NCBI GenBank assembly: GCA_937915545.1
Contig: CALGIJ010000006.1
Coordinates: 62,001-126,000 of the forward strand
Length of the DNA: 64,000 bases
Source of the DNA: an uncultured Desulfobacterales bacterium
Lineage (GTDB): Bacteria > Desulfobacterota > Desulfobulbia > Desulfobulbales > Desulfocapsaceae
Direction: 5' to 3'
Below are positions 54,343 through 63,083 of the stretch, in pieces (the stretch's first letter is position 1; the number at the start of each line of letters is the position of its first letter). The notes beneath the pieces were generated by a model that worked only from the letters and a program-made list of their open reading frames with translations, was not told the origin of the DNA and did not search any database. The translations under genes were made by a program, and so were the position numbers.

Positions 54343-56217
54343 CTATTCTCCAAGAAGTCGCTTGAGTTCGGCGAGAGGCCGCGGACGGTCGAGTTTAGGC
54401 AGGCAGCGCAGCACCTCGTCGACGCTGGTGATGCCGCTGGCGGCCTTGACCAGGCCGTCTTCGAGCAATGTCACCAGGCCGGAATGCTCGATGCTGGTCT
54501 GGCGGATCTCGTAGCTGGTGCGCTGCTCGAGGATGGCGGTGCGCACCAGCTCGTCGAGGACAAGCAGCTCGAAGACCCCGACCCGGCCGCGATAGCCGGT
54601 CTGCTTGCAGTTGCTGCAGCCGCGCCCCTTAACGAAATTGGCACCGAAGAAGTCCTCCGCCGAGGCCCCCAGCCGCTTCAACTGCACCGGGGTGATGGCC
54701 GTCTCCATGGCGCAGTCCGGGCACACCCGCCGCAGCAGGCGCTGCGCCAGGACGCAGACCACCGTCGACGAGACCAGGAAGGGGGCGATATCCATGTTGA
54801 GCAGGCGAATCAGGCCGCCGATGCTGTCCTCGGTGTGAAAGGTGCTCAGCACCTTATGGCCGGTCAGCGCCGCCTGCATGGCCATCTCCGCCGAGCCATG
54901 GTCGCGGATCTCGCCGATGACGATCACATCCGGATCCTGGCGGACGATATGGCGCAGGGTTTCTTCGAAGGTCAGGTTGATGGACGGCTCGATGGAGCAC
55001 TGGGCGACGCCGTCGATGAAGTACTCCACCGGCTCCTCGGCGGTGACGATGCTGATCTGCGGGTTCTTGATATGGTTGATGCAGCTGTAGACGGTGGAGG
55101 TCTTGCCGGAGCCGGTGGGCCCGGTGACGAGGAGCACCCCGGTGGGCGGGTAGACGGCGTCCTCGAGGAAGCGGTTGAGCATCTTCGGGGCCATGCCGAC
55201 GGTGCGGATGTCGATGAGCTCGCGCTTCTGCTTGAGCAGGCGCAACACCACCTTTTCGCCGTGCACGGTGACATAGAAGGAGACGCGGATGTCGACATGA
55301 CCCTCCTCGTGCTCGAAGAGGATGCGCCCGCCCTGATGACGGCGCTTCTCGGCGATGTCGGCACTGCACATGATCTTCAGGCGGCTGGTCAGCGGGGCGA
55401 TGATCTCCCGCTCGAAGTCGCGGTAGTGGCGCAGCACCCCGTCCTCGCGGAAGCGCACCTGCAGGCGGTCGGCGAAGGGCTCGATATGGATGTCCGAGGC
55501 GTTGTTGTCGATGGCGGCGATGATAATGGCGTTGACCACGCCGACCACGCTCTTGTTGTCGACGCTCAGCGTCTTGCCCGAGGCCAGGCCGGCGAGGAGC
55601 TTCTGGGTCTCGACGATGCTCTTCTTCTCGCCGATGGCCGGGATGATGTCGTTGCCGAGCAGGCGCCGGGCGATCTCCTGACTCTTCTTGTCGAGGGGAT
55701 CGGCAAAGGCGACCATGGTCTGCCCGTCCTGCGACTTGAGGGGCAGGAAAAGGTGATCGACGAGGTTCTTGAAGGGTACCGTCGCCACCTTGGCCCGGTC
55801 CACCAGGGTCATGTTGACATCGACCAGCGGGTAGCCGAGCTGCATCGACAGCACGCGGTTGAAGACCTTCTCCTCGATGAAGTTGTACTTGACGAGGATC
55901 TCGCCGAGCTTCTGCCCCTTTTCGCGCTCCTGCTGGATGGCGAAGGCGGCGCGCAGGTCGTCCCCCGAGAGGTAGCCGAGTTCCACCAGCAGCTCGCCGA
56001 TGCGCGGGTTGAGGTTGCTCTCGGCGAGGGCCTTGCGCACCATCTCGTCGTTGACCACGCCAAGCTCCTTGAGGACATTGAGCAGGGTGGTCGATGTAGC
56101 GAGCTTGCTCCGCACCCGCTGAGCGTGGCGCAGCTGTTCCTCGCCCACCCAGCCCAGGCGCTGCAGCAGGGTGACGATCTCGCAGTACTCGGTATTCGTC
56201 GCGGTATCCGTGGTCAT
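54343..56217 (-). CDS. GspE/PilB-type secretion ATPase with MshEN cyclic-di-GMP-binding motifs
   Basis: This 624-residue ATPase has N-terminal MshEN motifs and a GspE/PilB motor domain. Two tandem motifs are clear (RIGELLVELGYLSGDDLRAA..Q and KLGEILVKYNF..VLSMQLGYP), with a weaker one before them. Walker A is GPTGSGKTST, the Asp box and Walker B read EEPVEY and VIVIGEIRD, and the His box is STFHTEDS. The zinc site has CPDC and, after the insert, CSNCKQTGYRGR. The ATG at 56217 has AGGGG upstream; the longer frame is not used. By family it powers a type II secretion or type IV pilus machine under cyclic-di-GMP control, but no other such gene is nearby. Confidence 0.9.
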   Translation of the reverse strand: MTTDTATNTEYCEIVTLLQRLGWVGEEQLRHAQRVRSKLATSTTLLNVLKELGVVNDEMVRKALAESNLNPRIGELLVELGYLSGDDLRAAFAIQQEREKGQKLGEILVKYNFIEEKVFNRVLSMQLGYPLVDVNMTLVDRAKVATVPFKNLVDHLFLPLKSQDGQTMVAFADPLDKKSQEIARRLLGNDIIPAIGEKKSIVETQKLLAGLASGKTLSVDNKSVVGVVNAIIIAAIDNNASDIHIEPFADRLQVRFREDGVLRHYRDFEREIIAPLTSRLKIMCSADIAEKRRHQGGRILFEHEEGHVDIRVSFYVTVHGEKVVLRLLKQKRELIDIRTVGMAPKMLNRFLEDAVYPPTGVLLVTGPTGSGKTSTVYSCINHIKNPQISIVTAEEPVEYFIDGVAQCSIEPSINLTFEETLRHIVRQDPDVIVIGEIRDHGSAEMAMQAALTGHKVLSTFHTEDSIGGLIRLLNMDIAPFLVSSTVVCVLAQRLLRRVCPDCAMETAITPVQLKRLGASAEDFFGANFVKGRGCSNCKQTGYRGRVGVFELLVLDELVRTAILEQRTSYEIRQTSIEHSGLVTLLEDGLVKAASGITSVDEVLRCLPKLDRPRPLAELKRLLGE

Positions 56218-56339
56218 GGCGTGCCCCTGGTGGCGACGGGCAGCCGGGCGCGGCATTCAGGCCGCGCGTGCGCCATCCCATCGTTTTTCCCGGCAACACT
56301 AGCAAATCCAGGAAGAAATTGCCAATTTTTCCTCACCGC

Positions 56340-56360
56340 GCCTCGCCGTAACGGCGAGGC
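56340..56360 (-). terminator. Hairpin between accAD and the MshEN ATPase gene
   Basis: GCCTCGCCG and CGGCGAGGC form a perfect 9-pair stem with a 3-base loop, 19 bases past the accAD stop codon. The minus-strand sequence beyond it lacks a good T-tract. It probably separates the carboxylase genes from the ATPase-HDOD pair. Confidence 0.5.
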
Positions 56361-56379
56361 GGCGGGCCGCCACTATAGC

Positions 56380-58653
56380 CTAACGATAATACAGGCTCGG
56401 GCTGCCCATGGTGAGCAAGGACTTGTGGAGGTTGCGGCGGAACTCGCGCCGGTCCCAAATTCCTTGAATATGCCCGCGTTTCAAGGCGTTGCGGGCGGAG
56501 TGGTAGTCGGGCGGAATGTCGGTGCCGGTGGTCTCGCGGATGACCCGCGGCCCGGCGAAGCCGACACGGCTCGAGCGAATGGCGAACTGATAGGGGGAGC
56601 AGCCGAGAAAGGAAGCCACCGGCCCGGCGTAGGAGTTGTTATCGTACACCACCAGATAGAGCCCGCCGGCGTCGATATACTCGCGCACCGCCATGGTGCA
56701 CTTGGGCATCTGCACCACCCCCAGGGTGCCTTCCTGGATGCGGATGCCGCCGGTGGTGTGGATATAGGCGAGCAGCGGCCGCTTCTTGCGTTTCGCGAGG
56801 AGGCAGGCCTGGACGAACTTCTCGCCCTCGGCCGAGCCCACCGTGCCATTGCGGAAATCGGAATAGAGCATGGTGACGACGATCTTGATGCCGTTGACCA
56901 TGGCGTGGAAGGTCATATTGCCGGAGAGCCGGCCGGTCTTGTCCTTGGAGCGCTGCAGCCGCTCGTCAAAGCCGGTGTAGTGCTGCGGGTTGCCGGCGCC
57001 GATGCCGATATTGAAGGGCCGGATCGAGCCCGGGTCGAAGATGTTCTTCAGGTACCAGGTATACTCGAGGGGAAAGTGGTGGCCGCAGGTCTCGCAGACC
57101 CCGGCGAACTCGCCGTAGAGATCGGGTACCCAGAGATCCTTGCAGCCGTGCTTGTCGGCGTTGGGGCAGCTGATGGTGCGGTCCTCGTTGGCCAGAGGGC
57201 TGGTATAGGTATCGGTCAACTCCAGGGGGTCGACCCGCGGCGACTGGGCGTCGGTGGCCGCGGCGCTGTTCATGGGCAGGAGGCGCTGCGGCTTGTCCTC
57301 TTTCTTCTTGCCCCACAGGTCGGCGATGGCCTGCAGCGGCTCCTTGATGCGGCGGATCATCACCGAGCCCTCGCCGGAGACGTCGCTCAGCACCTTGCGC
57401 ACCTGGCGCTTGTGGTTCTTCATGACGTCGTAGCGGATGGCGTAGTAGGCCTTCTCCATCCGCACTTTCATGGAGGTCATGGCGCCCTCCTCGGTGTCGA
57501 TCCTGCCAACGAAACCGTTGCGCGCCATCTCCAGGTATTTCTTCGAGCGGAGAGCGAGCAGTTTGTCGATCTCCACCGCGCTGAGGTCCCAGGGCAGCTC
57601 CAGCTGGTGCTCCTCGGAGGCCGGCTGATGCTTCTTGCGGCGGATTTCGTAGGTGCGCAGGGCGGAGAAGCTCTTGGCTGACAGCACCACCTTGTCGGTG
57701 GCGCGCAGCATCTCGGCGCGCAGCTTGGCGAAGAAGGCGAAGTCGTCGCGGCGCGCCCCGAGCATCGGCTCGTAGACGATGCGGTCGATGGTGCCTTTTT
57801 CGAGATTGTCTTTGGCGGTCAGGCGCAGCCGGTCGGCGCAGACCTCGATGAGCTCACGCGGCACCTTGGCGCCCTCGCGGATCTTGCCCTCGATGGCCGC
57901 CGCCCCCTCCGGGGAGATGACCGAGTAGTAGCCGTGGGAGGCCATGAGACGGTAGTCGGAGAGGCCGATGGCCTCGGCGCCGCCGGAGCCGCCTTCGGAG
58001 ATCATCGACACCATCGGCACGCGCAGCTTGGTCATGGCGTAGATGTTGCGCGCGATCTGCTGGGCCGCCCCGGAGCCTTCCTCCACCGGGTAAGACCCGG
58101 GGGTGAAAATATAGAAGTGGATGGGAATGCCCTCGGTCTCGGCGACGCGCATATAGCGCAGGGCCTTCTCGTTGCCCTGGGGGTGACAGGAACCGCCGTT
58201 GCGGAACTCCTCGCCATGGCCGGTCTCCTGGCCGATGACCATCACCGAGGCGGTGCAGGGCTTGTTCTTGATGCGTCGCGTGATGGTCGCCTTGGCGCAG
58301 ATCATCGCCGGGTCGACGTTGGCGTCGCCCTCGCCGCCGAGCTCGGTATAGTCTTCGTAGACATTCTCGAGGATGTCTTTGAGGGTAAAGCGCTGGATGG
58401 AGCGGACGATGCGCACCCTCTCCATGGGCGTGAGGTTTTCCTCGGCCCGCTCCTCGAGAAAGCTGATCGACTCGTCGAGCTTGCGGATCTCGGCACGCAA
58501 CTGTTCCTCGGTGTGGTCGTAGACCGTCTGCTTGAGCTGCTCGCAGGTCTTCTTGAAGCCGTCGAGGTTGCCCCAGGCGGCGTAATCCTTGATCTGCAGA
58601 AGGTAGTTGATGCGTTCTTCTATCTTGAGCAGCTGCTTGAAAAGTTCTTTCAT
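56380..58653 (-). CDS. Fused acetyl-CoA carboxylase carboxyltransferase, alpha then beta (AccA-AccD)
   Basis: This 757-residue protein joins an AccA-like half (about 1-340) to an AccD-like half (about 485-757) through a charged linker. AccA marks are the N-terminal coiled helix, GQETGHGEEFRNGGSCHPQGNEKALRYMRVAE and SEGGSGGAEAIGLSDY; AccD marks are IHTTGGIRIQEGTLGVVQMPKC and GFAGPRVIRETTG. The AccD zinc ribbon reads C-x7-C-x15-C-x2-C, with a longer first gap than the usual C-x2-C. It transfers the carboxyl group from biotin to acetyl-CoA (or propionyl-CoA). The gene starts 30 bases after accC. No biotin carrier protein gene is in the window. Confidence 0.9.
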   Translation of the reverse strand: MKELFKQLLKIEERINYLLQIKDYAAWGNLDGFKKTCEQLKQTVYDHTEEQLRAEIRKLDESISFLEERAEENLTPMERVRIVRSIQRFTLKDILENVYEDYTELGGEGDANVDPAMICAKATITRRIKNKPCTASVMVIGQETGHGEEFRNGGSCHPQGNEKALRYMRVAETEGIPIHFYIFTPGSYPVEEGSGAAQQIARNIYAMTKLRVPMVSMISEGGSGGAEAIGLSDYRLMASHGYYSVISPEGAAAIEGKIREGAKVPRELIEVCADRLRLTAKDNLEKGTIDRIVYEPMLGARRDDFAFFAKLRAEMLRATDKVVLSAKSFSALRTYEIRRKKHQPASEEHQLELPWDLSAVEIDKLLALRSKKYLEMARNGFVGRIDTEEGAMTSMKVRMEKAYYAIRYDVMKNHKRQVRKVLSDVSGEGSVMIRRIKEPLQAIADLWGKKKEDKPQRLLPMNSAAATDAQSPRVDPLELTDTYTSPLANEDRTISCPNADKHGCKDLWVPDLYGEFAGVCETCGHHFPLEYTWYLKNIFDPGSIRPFNIGIGAGNPQHYTGFDERLQRSKDKTGRLSGNMTFHAMVNGIKIVVTMLYSDFRNGTVGSAEGEKFVQACLLAKRKKRPLLAYIHTTGGIRIQEGTLGVVQMPKCTMAVREYIDAGGLYLVVYDNNSYAGPVASFLGCSPYQFAIRSSRVGFAGPRVIRETTGTDIPPDYHSARNALKRGHIQGIWDRREFRRNLHKSLLTMGSPSLYYR

Positions 58654-58683
58654 ATTCCTTGGCCGTAGATGACGGGAGCGATT

Positions 58684-60087
58684 TCAGAAGGCGAAGAGCC
58701 GATCGAGATTGTCGTGCAGGTACTGGAGGTTGGTGACGATCGGGCTGCCGCCGCTGTCGATGCCGCCGATGGTCGTTTCCTTCAGGAACTGCACCGCCTT
58801 GTCCTTGGCGTCCTGCACCGACTCGCCCCACACCAGGGCCAGGGCGAGATTGGGGTCGAAGTCGCTGGGGATGGGGTAGGGCCGATCGAAGGGCACATGG
58901 GTGTAGACCGCCGACCAGGGGTGGCTGGGCAAGCTGAACTCGGTGATGGTGCCGATCCACGGGGCGAAACCGCGCCGCGTGTCCTCGGCGACGATGCGCA
59001 GCTCGATGGCCGTGCCCCTGAACTTGATGGCGCTCTGCTTGTAGCCGAGCCGCTCGCCTAGCCCGAGGCGGATCTGCTCGCGGATGAGGTTGGGCTGCTC
59101 GCCGCCGATATAGCTGATCCGCGCCGAGATGTCGTTCTCCACCTGGATGCGCGTGTTGACCTCGAGGAGGTAGGGCTGGCCGGAGCGGGTGACGATCCAC
59201 TCCCAGGTGCCGACGTTATCGTATTTGACGTGCCCGGCAAGCTTCAGCGAATAGTTGACGATCTGCTCGAGGACCTTCTTCTCGTCGAAGTCGTAGTCGA
59301 AGGCGGCGCGGTCGAACCCCGGCGACGCCTCCACCCGCTTCTGCCGCCCGGTAGACTGGATGGTGCAGTTGCGCGAGCTGAAGTGCACGCGCTCGCCGTA
59401 TTTGGAGCACACCAGCTGCACCTCGAGATGGTTGTAGTCGCGCAGACACTGCTCGATGAGCACCCCGCCGTCGCCGAACTGGCGCTTGGCGTAGTTCTGC
59501 AACTGGCGATAGACGCGGCGGAAACGCTCGATCTCGGTGACTTCCTCGATGCCCATGCCGCCCCCGCCGGCGGCCGCCTTGACCAGCACCGAAGGTTGGT
59601 CGACGCCGTTGCGGCGCTGCTCCTCGAGCAGCCCGGCGGCGATCTCCTCGGCCTCCATCTCGTTGTAGATGGGGGCGTCGGTGCCGGGGATGGTGGGAAT
59701 GCCGAGCTGGTTGGCGACGCGCTTGGTGTTGATCTTGTCGCCGAGGTCGCGGATGACTTCCCAGCTGGGGCCGATGAAGACCAGCGGCCGGTCGCGTTTG
59801 GTGGCGCGCCGGGCGAAGCGGAAGTCCTCGGAGAAAAATCCGTAGCCGGGGTGGATGGCGGTGCAGCCGGTATGGTCGGCGACCGCGAAGAGGTCATTGG
59901 GCTCGGTGTAGCTGGTGATGCGCCAGGCGTTCTGCTCCGGGCCACTGGTGACGTTGCGCCGCACGTGCTCGGAATCGCGGTCGGCATCGGTGTAGACGAC
60001 GACATGATCGAGGCCGAGATCCTGGCAGGCGTTCATGATGCGTATGGCGATTTCGCCGCGATTGGCGATAAGAACCTTTCCTTGCAA
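58684..60087 (-). CDS. accC: Biotin carboxylase subunit (AccC type)
   Basis: This 467-residue ATP-grasp enzyme carboxylates biotin with ATP and bicarbonate. It begins LQGKVLIANRGEIAIRIM, has VVVYTDADRDSEHV, the GYGFFSED box, the glycine-rich loop VLVKAAAGGGGMGIEEV, and the active-site run LLEVNTRIQVEN. The start is a TTG at 60087-60085 with GAGGAA five bases upstream; the frame stays open to 60321 but that extension shows no family similarity, and the chosen length matches AccC (about 450). The fused carboxyltransferase follows 30 bases later in the same operon. The carrier protein must be encoded elsewhere. Confidence 0.93.
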   Translation of the reverse strand: MQGKVLIANRGEIAIRIMNACQDLGLDHVVVYTDADRDSEHVRRNVTSGPEQNAWRITSYTEPNDLFAVADHTGCTAIHPGYGFFSEDFRFARRATKRDRPLVFIGPSWEVIRDLGDKINTKRVANQLGIPTIPGTDAPIYNEMEAEEIAAGLLEEQRRNGVDQPSVLVKAAAGGGGMGIEEVTEIERFRRVYRQLQNYAKRQFGDGGVLIEQCLRDYNHLEVQLVCSKYGERVHFSSRNCTIQSTGRQKRVEASPGFDRAAFDYDFDEKKVLEQIVNYSLKLAGHVKYDNVGTWEWIVTRSGQPYLLEVNTRIQVENDISARISYIGGEQPNLIREQIRLGLGERLGYKQSAIKFRGTAIELRIVAEDTRRGFAPWIGTITEFSLPSHPWSAVYTHVPFDRPYPIPSDFDPNLALALVWGESVQDAKDKAVQFLKETTIGGIDSGGSPIVTNLQYLHDNLDRLFAF

Positions 60088-60573
60088 ACCGTTCCTCGTT
60101 TCTGAAGTGGGGAGAAGAAAGAAGGGGCTGAAGCTCGACCCTTTACTACCACAAACGGCCGAAGATGTACAGCATGGCGGACAGAGCCGCCCGTGGCCGG
60201 GGCGCGTCCGCTGGCCGGCCCCGGGAATCGGCGCTACTATAGTCATCAGGAGGCGAAGAGAAAAGGAAATTATCGGCGGCAGCCCCCTCTTGTGAAAATA
60301 TTCATAGAGTATCAGTATCATAGCGCCTTTTCAAGAGCCAAATACGAAGCCCGCCGACCGCCGCCGGGAGCATCTCCGCGCCAGGCGGCCATTGCTTTTT
60401 GTGGCTATAATGGTAAGTATGCCCATCATGATCACCACCACTCGGCTCCACCCCAGGGACGGGATGCCCTTTTGCCGCCCCCGCAGGAGGCGGACGGCCC
60501 CGGGGCAAAGGCCGAGTGGACCGCCATCCACAGAGCGCCGCAGAGGGCAGCGGGCGCCAAACCATCTCACACG
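60088..60573. other. Divergent intergenic region between accC and the CorC-like gene
   Basis: This stretch of about 486 bases contains an AT-rich segment (about 60260-60345), a perfect -10 hexamer at 60406 and a GC-rich leader upstream of the CorC-like start. Open frames here have no Shine-Dalgarno, conserved motif or sensible composition, so I call no gene. Confidence 0.55.
60406..60411 (+). promoter_or_regulatory. Possible -10 element for the CorC-like gene
   Basis: TATAAT occurs once in this GC-rich gap, 162 bases upstream of the ATG at 60574. No matching -35 is found at 16-18 bases, so this is tentative. Confidence 0.3.
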
Positions 60574-61461
60574 ATGAGCGACGACAACACGCGCGAGCAA
60601 CAGGAGGCCGACCAATCCGGTGGTGTCCTCAAACGCCTAAAATCCCTTCTTAATTTCACAAAACCAGGCACCAAGGAAGATCTCGAACACGAGATCCAGG
60701 AACTCCTCGAAGAGGGGGAGGAGCACGGCCTGATCTCCTCCCTCGAGGAGAAGATGATCAACTCGATCCTCGAGTTCCGAGAGACCTACGCCTCGGAAAT
60801 CATGACCCCGGCGGCGGAGATCGTCTCCTTCAACGAGGCGGCGCCGATGGCCGAGCTGATCGACATGGTCATCGAGAGCGGTTTCACCCGCATCCCCATC
60901 TACCGCGACAACCCCGACCACGTCATCGGCGCCATCCACGCCAAGGATCTGCTCAAGCTCTGCGCCCGCTCCAGCCAGCAGCCGGGGCCGGTCAACCTCG
61001 AGTCCTACCTGCGGCCGGTGTATTTCATCTCCGAGTCCAAGCCCATCGTCGACCTGCTGCGCGAGTTCCAGAAGCGCAAGCTGCATATGGCCATGGTCGT
61101 CGACGAGTTCGGCACGGTGCGCGGCCTGATCACCCTCGAAGACATCCTCGAAGAGATCGTCGGCGAGATCGACGATGAGTACGACGACGACGAGAAGCAA
61201 CTGGAGATCGTCGACGAAAACACCGTGCTGGTGGCGGCGCGGGTCGACATCGAGGTGCTCGAGGAGCACTTCCAGGTGGAGTTCCCCGAGGGACCCTATG
61301 AGTCGGTGGGCGGCCTGGTCATCCATGTCCTCGGCCGGCTGGCGGTGATCGGCGACGTGGTCGACATCAGCGGCTTCCGCTTCGAGGTCAAGAACGCCGA
61401 CCCCCGCCAGCTCAAGACCCTGCGCATAACGAGAATCCTCGATACCCCGGACGTCCCGTGA
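60574..61461 (+). CDS. CBS-domain CorC/HlyC-like protein
   Basis: This 295-residue soluble protein has two CBS domains (about 80-200: MTPAAEIVSFNEAAPMAELIDMVIESGFTRIPIYRDNPDHVIGAIHAKDLL and the second with MAMVVDEFGTVRGLITLEDILEEIVGEI). A C-terminal CorC/HlyC transporter-associated domain follows (about 215-290, GPYESVGGLVIHVLGRL). There is no membrane domain. The ATG at 60574 gives the normal E. coli CorC length (292), though without a clear Shine-Dalgarno. The next gene, lnt, starts within its stop codon, the same order as corC-lnt in enterobacteria. A role in magnesium or cobalt efflux is assumed from old E. coli data and is not certain. Confidence 0.9.
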   Translation: MSDDNTREQQEADQSGGVLKRLKSLLNFTKPGTKEDLEHEIQELLEEGEEHGLISSLEEKMINSILEFRETYASEIMTPAAEIVSFNEAAPMAELIDMVIESGFTRIPIYRDNPDHVIGAIHAKDLLKLCARSSQQPGPVNLESYLRPVYFISESKPIVDLLREFQKRKLHMAMVVDEFGTVRGLITLEDILEEIVGEIDDEYDDDEKQLEIVDENTVLVAARVDIEVLEEHFQVEFPEGPYESVGGLVIHVLGRLAVIGDVVDISGFRFEVKNADPRQLKTLRITRILDTPDVP

Positions 61462-63008
61462 CCGCCCTGCTCCACCCATTGCTCCAGGCCGCGGCAAGCG
61501 GCTTCCTGCTGTGGCTCGCCTTTCCCGGGGGCGGGGCCATGCCGGCCCTGCTCCTCCTCGCCCTGGTGCCCCTGTTCGGCACCCTTACTCAGAACACCCC
61601 GCGCATGGCGGCTCTCTGCGGGCTGGCCGCCGGTCTCGTCCACCACCTCTTGCTGCTCTACTGGATCACCATCGTCCTCTCCACCTATGGCGGCCTGCCG
61701 TGGTTTCTCTCCGGGCCGGCGCTGCTGCTGCTCGCCCTCTATATGAGCCTCTACTGGGCAGTGTTCGCCCTGGGGGCACGCCTCGCCCTCGACACCCTGC
61801 CCCCCTGGGCCTGCCTGTGGCTCCTGCCGGCCTTGTGGGTGGGCCTCGACTGGTTGCGCGCCCTGCTCTTCACCGGCTTCCCATGGATGGACCTCGGCTA
61901 TGCCCTGGCCGGCCAGCCCCGCCTCATCCAGGTCGCCGACCTTTTCGGCCACTACGGGCTGACCTATGTCATCGTCCTCGTCAACCTCCTTCTCGTTCTC
62001 CTCCTGCGCCACCGCCAGCGCCGCCCCACCCTGGCGGCCCTGTTCCTGCCCGTCTGTCTCCTGCTGCTCGTCGCCGGCTTCTATAACCGACAGCGTTTCG
62101 AGGAGATAGAGCGGCTGGCAGAGCAGGCGCCGCGGATGACGCTCGGCGTCGTCCAGGGCAATATCGACCAGGCGGTCAAGTGGTCGCCGCAACAGCTGCA
62201 GAAGACGGTGGACAGCCACCTGCGGCTGAGCGAGAAGCTCGCCGCCTATCCCGCCCCGCGGCTGCTGGTCTGGCCGGAGACCGCCCTGCCCCACTATCCC
62301 CTCGAAGATCGCCTCATGGAGCGCCTCGAGACGCTCCTCGAGAACCGCCAGGTCGCCCTGCTCAGCGGCGTACCCTGGATCGAGATGAGCGCCCGGCCAA
62401 CCGGCAAGCCGCCGCTCTATAACAGCGCCCTGCTGCTCAACGCGCAGGGTCGGATCGCCGGCCTTTACCACAAGTCGCACCTCGTGCCCTATGGCGAATA
62501 TGTGCCGCTGCAAGACCTGCTGCCTTTCATCGCCCCGCTGGTACAGGCGGTGGGCGACTTCAGCGCCGGCACCATAGAGACCCCGCTGACCCTGGACGAC
62601 GCCCGACTGGGGGTCCTCATCTGCTTCGAGTCGGTCTTCCCCGAGCTGTCACGCCGCTGGGTCGAGGCCGGGGCCAGCCTCCTCGTCAACCTTACCAACG
62701 ACGCCTGGTACGGCCGCAGCAGTGCCCCCCAGCACAGCCTGGCCATGGCGGTGCTGCGCGCCGTGGAGACGCGGCGCAGCCTGGTGCGCTCGGCCAATAC
62801 CGGCATCTCCGCCTTCATCGAGCCGAGCGGAGTCATCGCCAGCCGTTCCGAGATCTTCGTCCCCTGGGGGGAGAAGCGCAGCGTTGCCCTGCTCGAGGAA
62901 AAGACCGTCTGGGCCCGTTTCGGCTATCTTTTCGCCCCTTTGTGCCTCGCCGCCGGCCTTTTTACGGTGGCCCTGGCATCGACCCTTCGACGGCGCCGCC
63001 AAGAGTGA
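61458..63008 (+). CDS. lnt: Apolipoprotein N-acyltransferase
   Basis: This 516-residue inner-membrane enzyme adds the third acyl chain to lipoproteins. It has an N-terminal block of membrane helices (about 1-215) and a periplasmic nitrilase domain, with one C-terminal helix (about 485-505). The catalytic triad is visible: Glu near 274 in VWPETALPHY, Lys near 338 in YHKSHLVPYGEY, and Cys near 390 in VLICFESVFPE. The GTG at 61458 overlaps the CorC-like stop as GTGA, so translation is coupled. Length matches E. coli Lnt (512). Its presence fits the lipoprotein gene at 38 kb and a Gram-negative envelope. Confidence 0.95.
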   Translation: MTALLHPLLQAAASGFLLWLAFPGGGAMPALLLLALVPLFGTLTQNTPRMAALCGLAAGLVHHLLLLYWITIVLSTYGGLPWFLSGPALLLLALYMSLYWAVFALGARLALDTLPPWACLWLLPALWVGLDWLRALLFTGFPWMDLGYALAGQPRLIQVADLFGHYGLTYVIVLVNLLLVLLLRHRQRRPTLAALFLPVCLLLLVAGFYNRQRFEEIERLAEQAPRMTLGVVQGNIDQAVKWSPQQLQKTVDSHLRLSEKLAAYPAPRLLVWPETALPHYPLEDRLMERLETLLENRQVALLSGVPWIEMSARPTGKPPLYNSALLLNAQGRIAGLYHKSHLVPYGEYVPLQDLLPFIAPLVQAVGDFSAGTIETPLTLDDARLGVLICFESVFPELSRRWVEAGASLLVNLTNDAWYGRSSAPQHSLAMAVLRAVETRRSLVRSANTGISAFIEPSGVIASRSEIFVPWGEKRSVALLEEKTVWARFGYLFAPLCLAAGLFTVALASTLRRRRQE

Positions 63009-63083
63009 CTATACTGTCGGCACCCGTGGGCGGCCCCGGCCGTCCCCATCCACCAACCTCAACCCACTGCAAGGAAGACAACC

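Noticed and set aside
54193..57681. 1162-codon plus-strand frame across the ATPase and accAD genes
   Set aside because: Spans two unrelated real genes on the other strand and has no domain.
60302..60577. Short open frames in the accC to CorC-like gap
   Set aside because: No Shine-Dalgarno, unlikely amino-acid composition and no family features; treated as leader or intergenic DNA.
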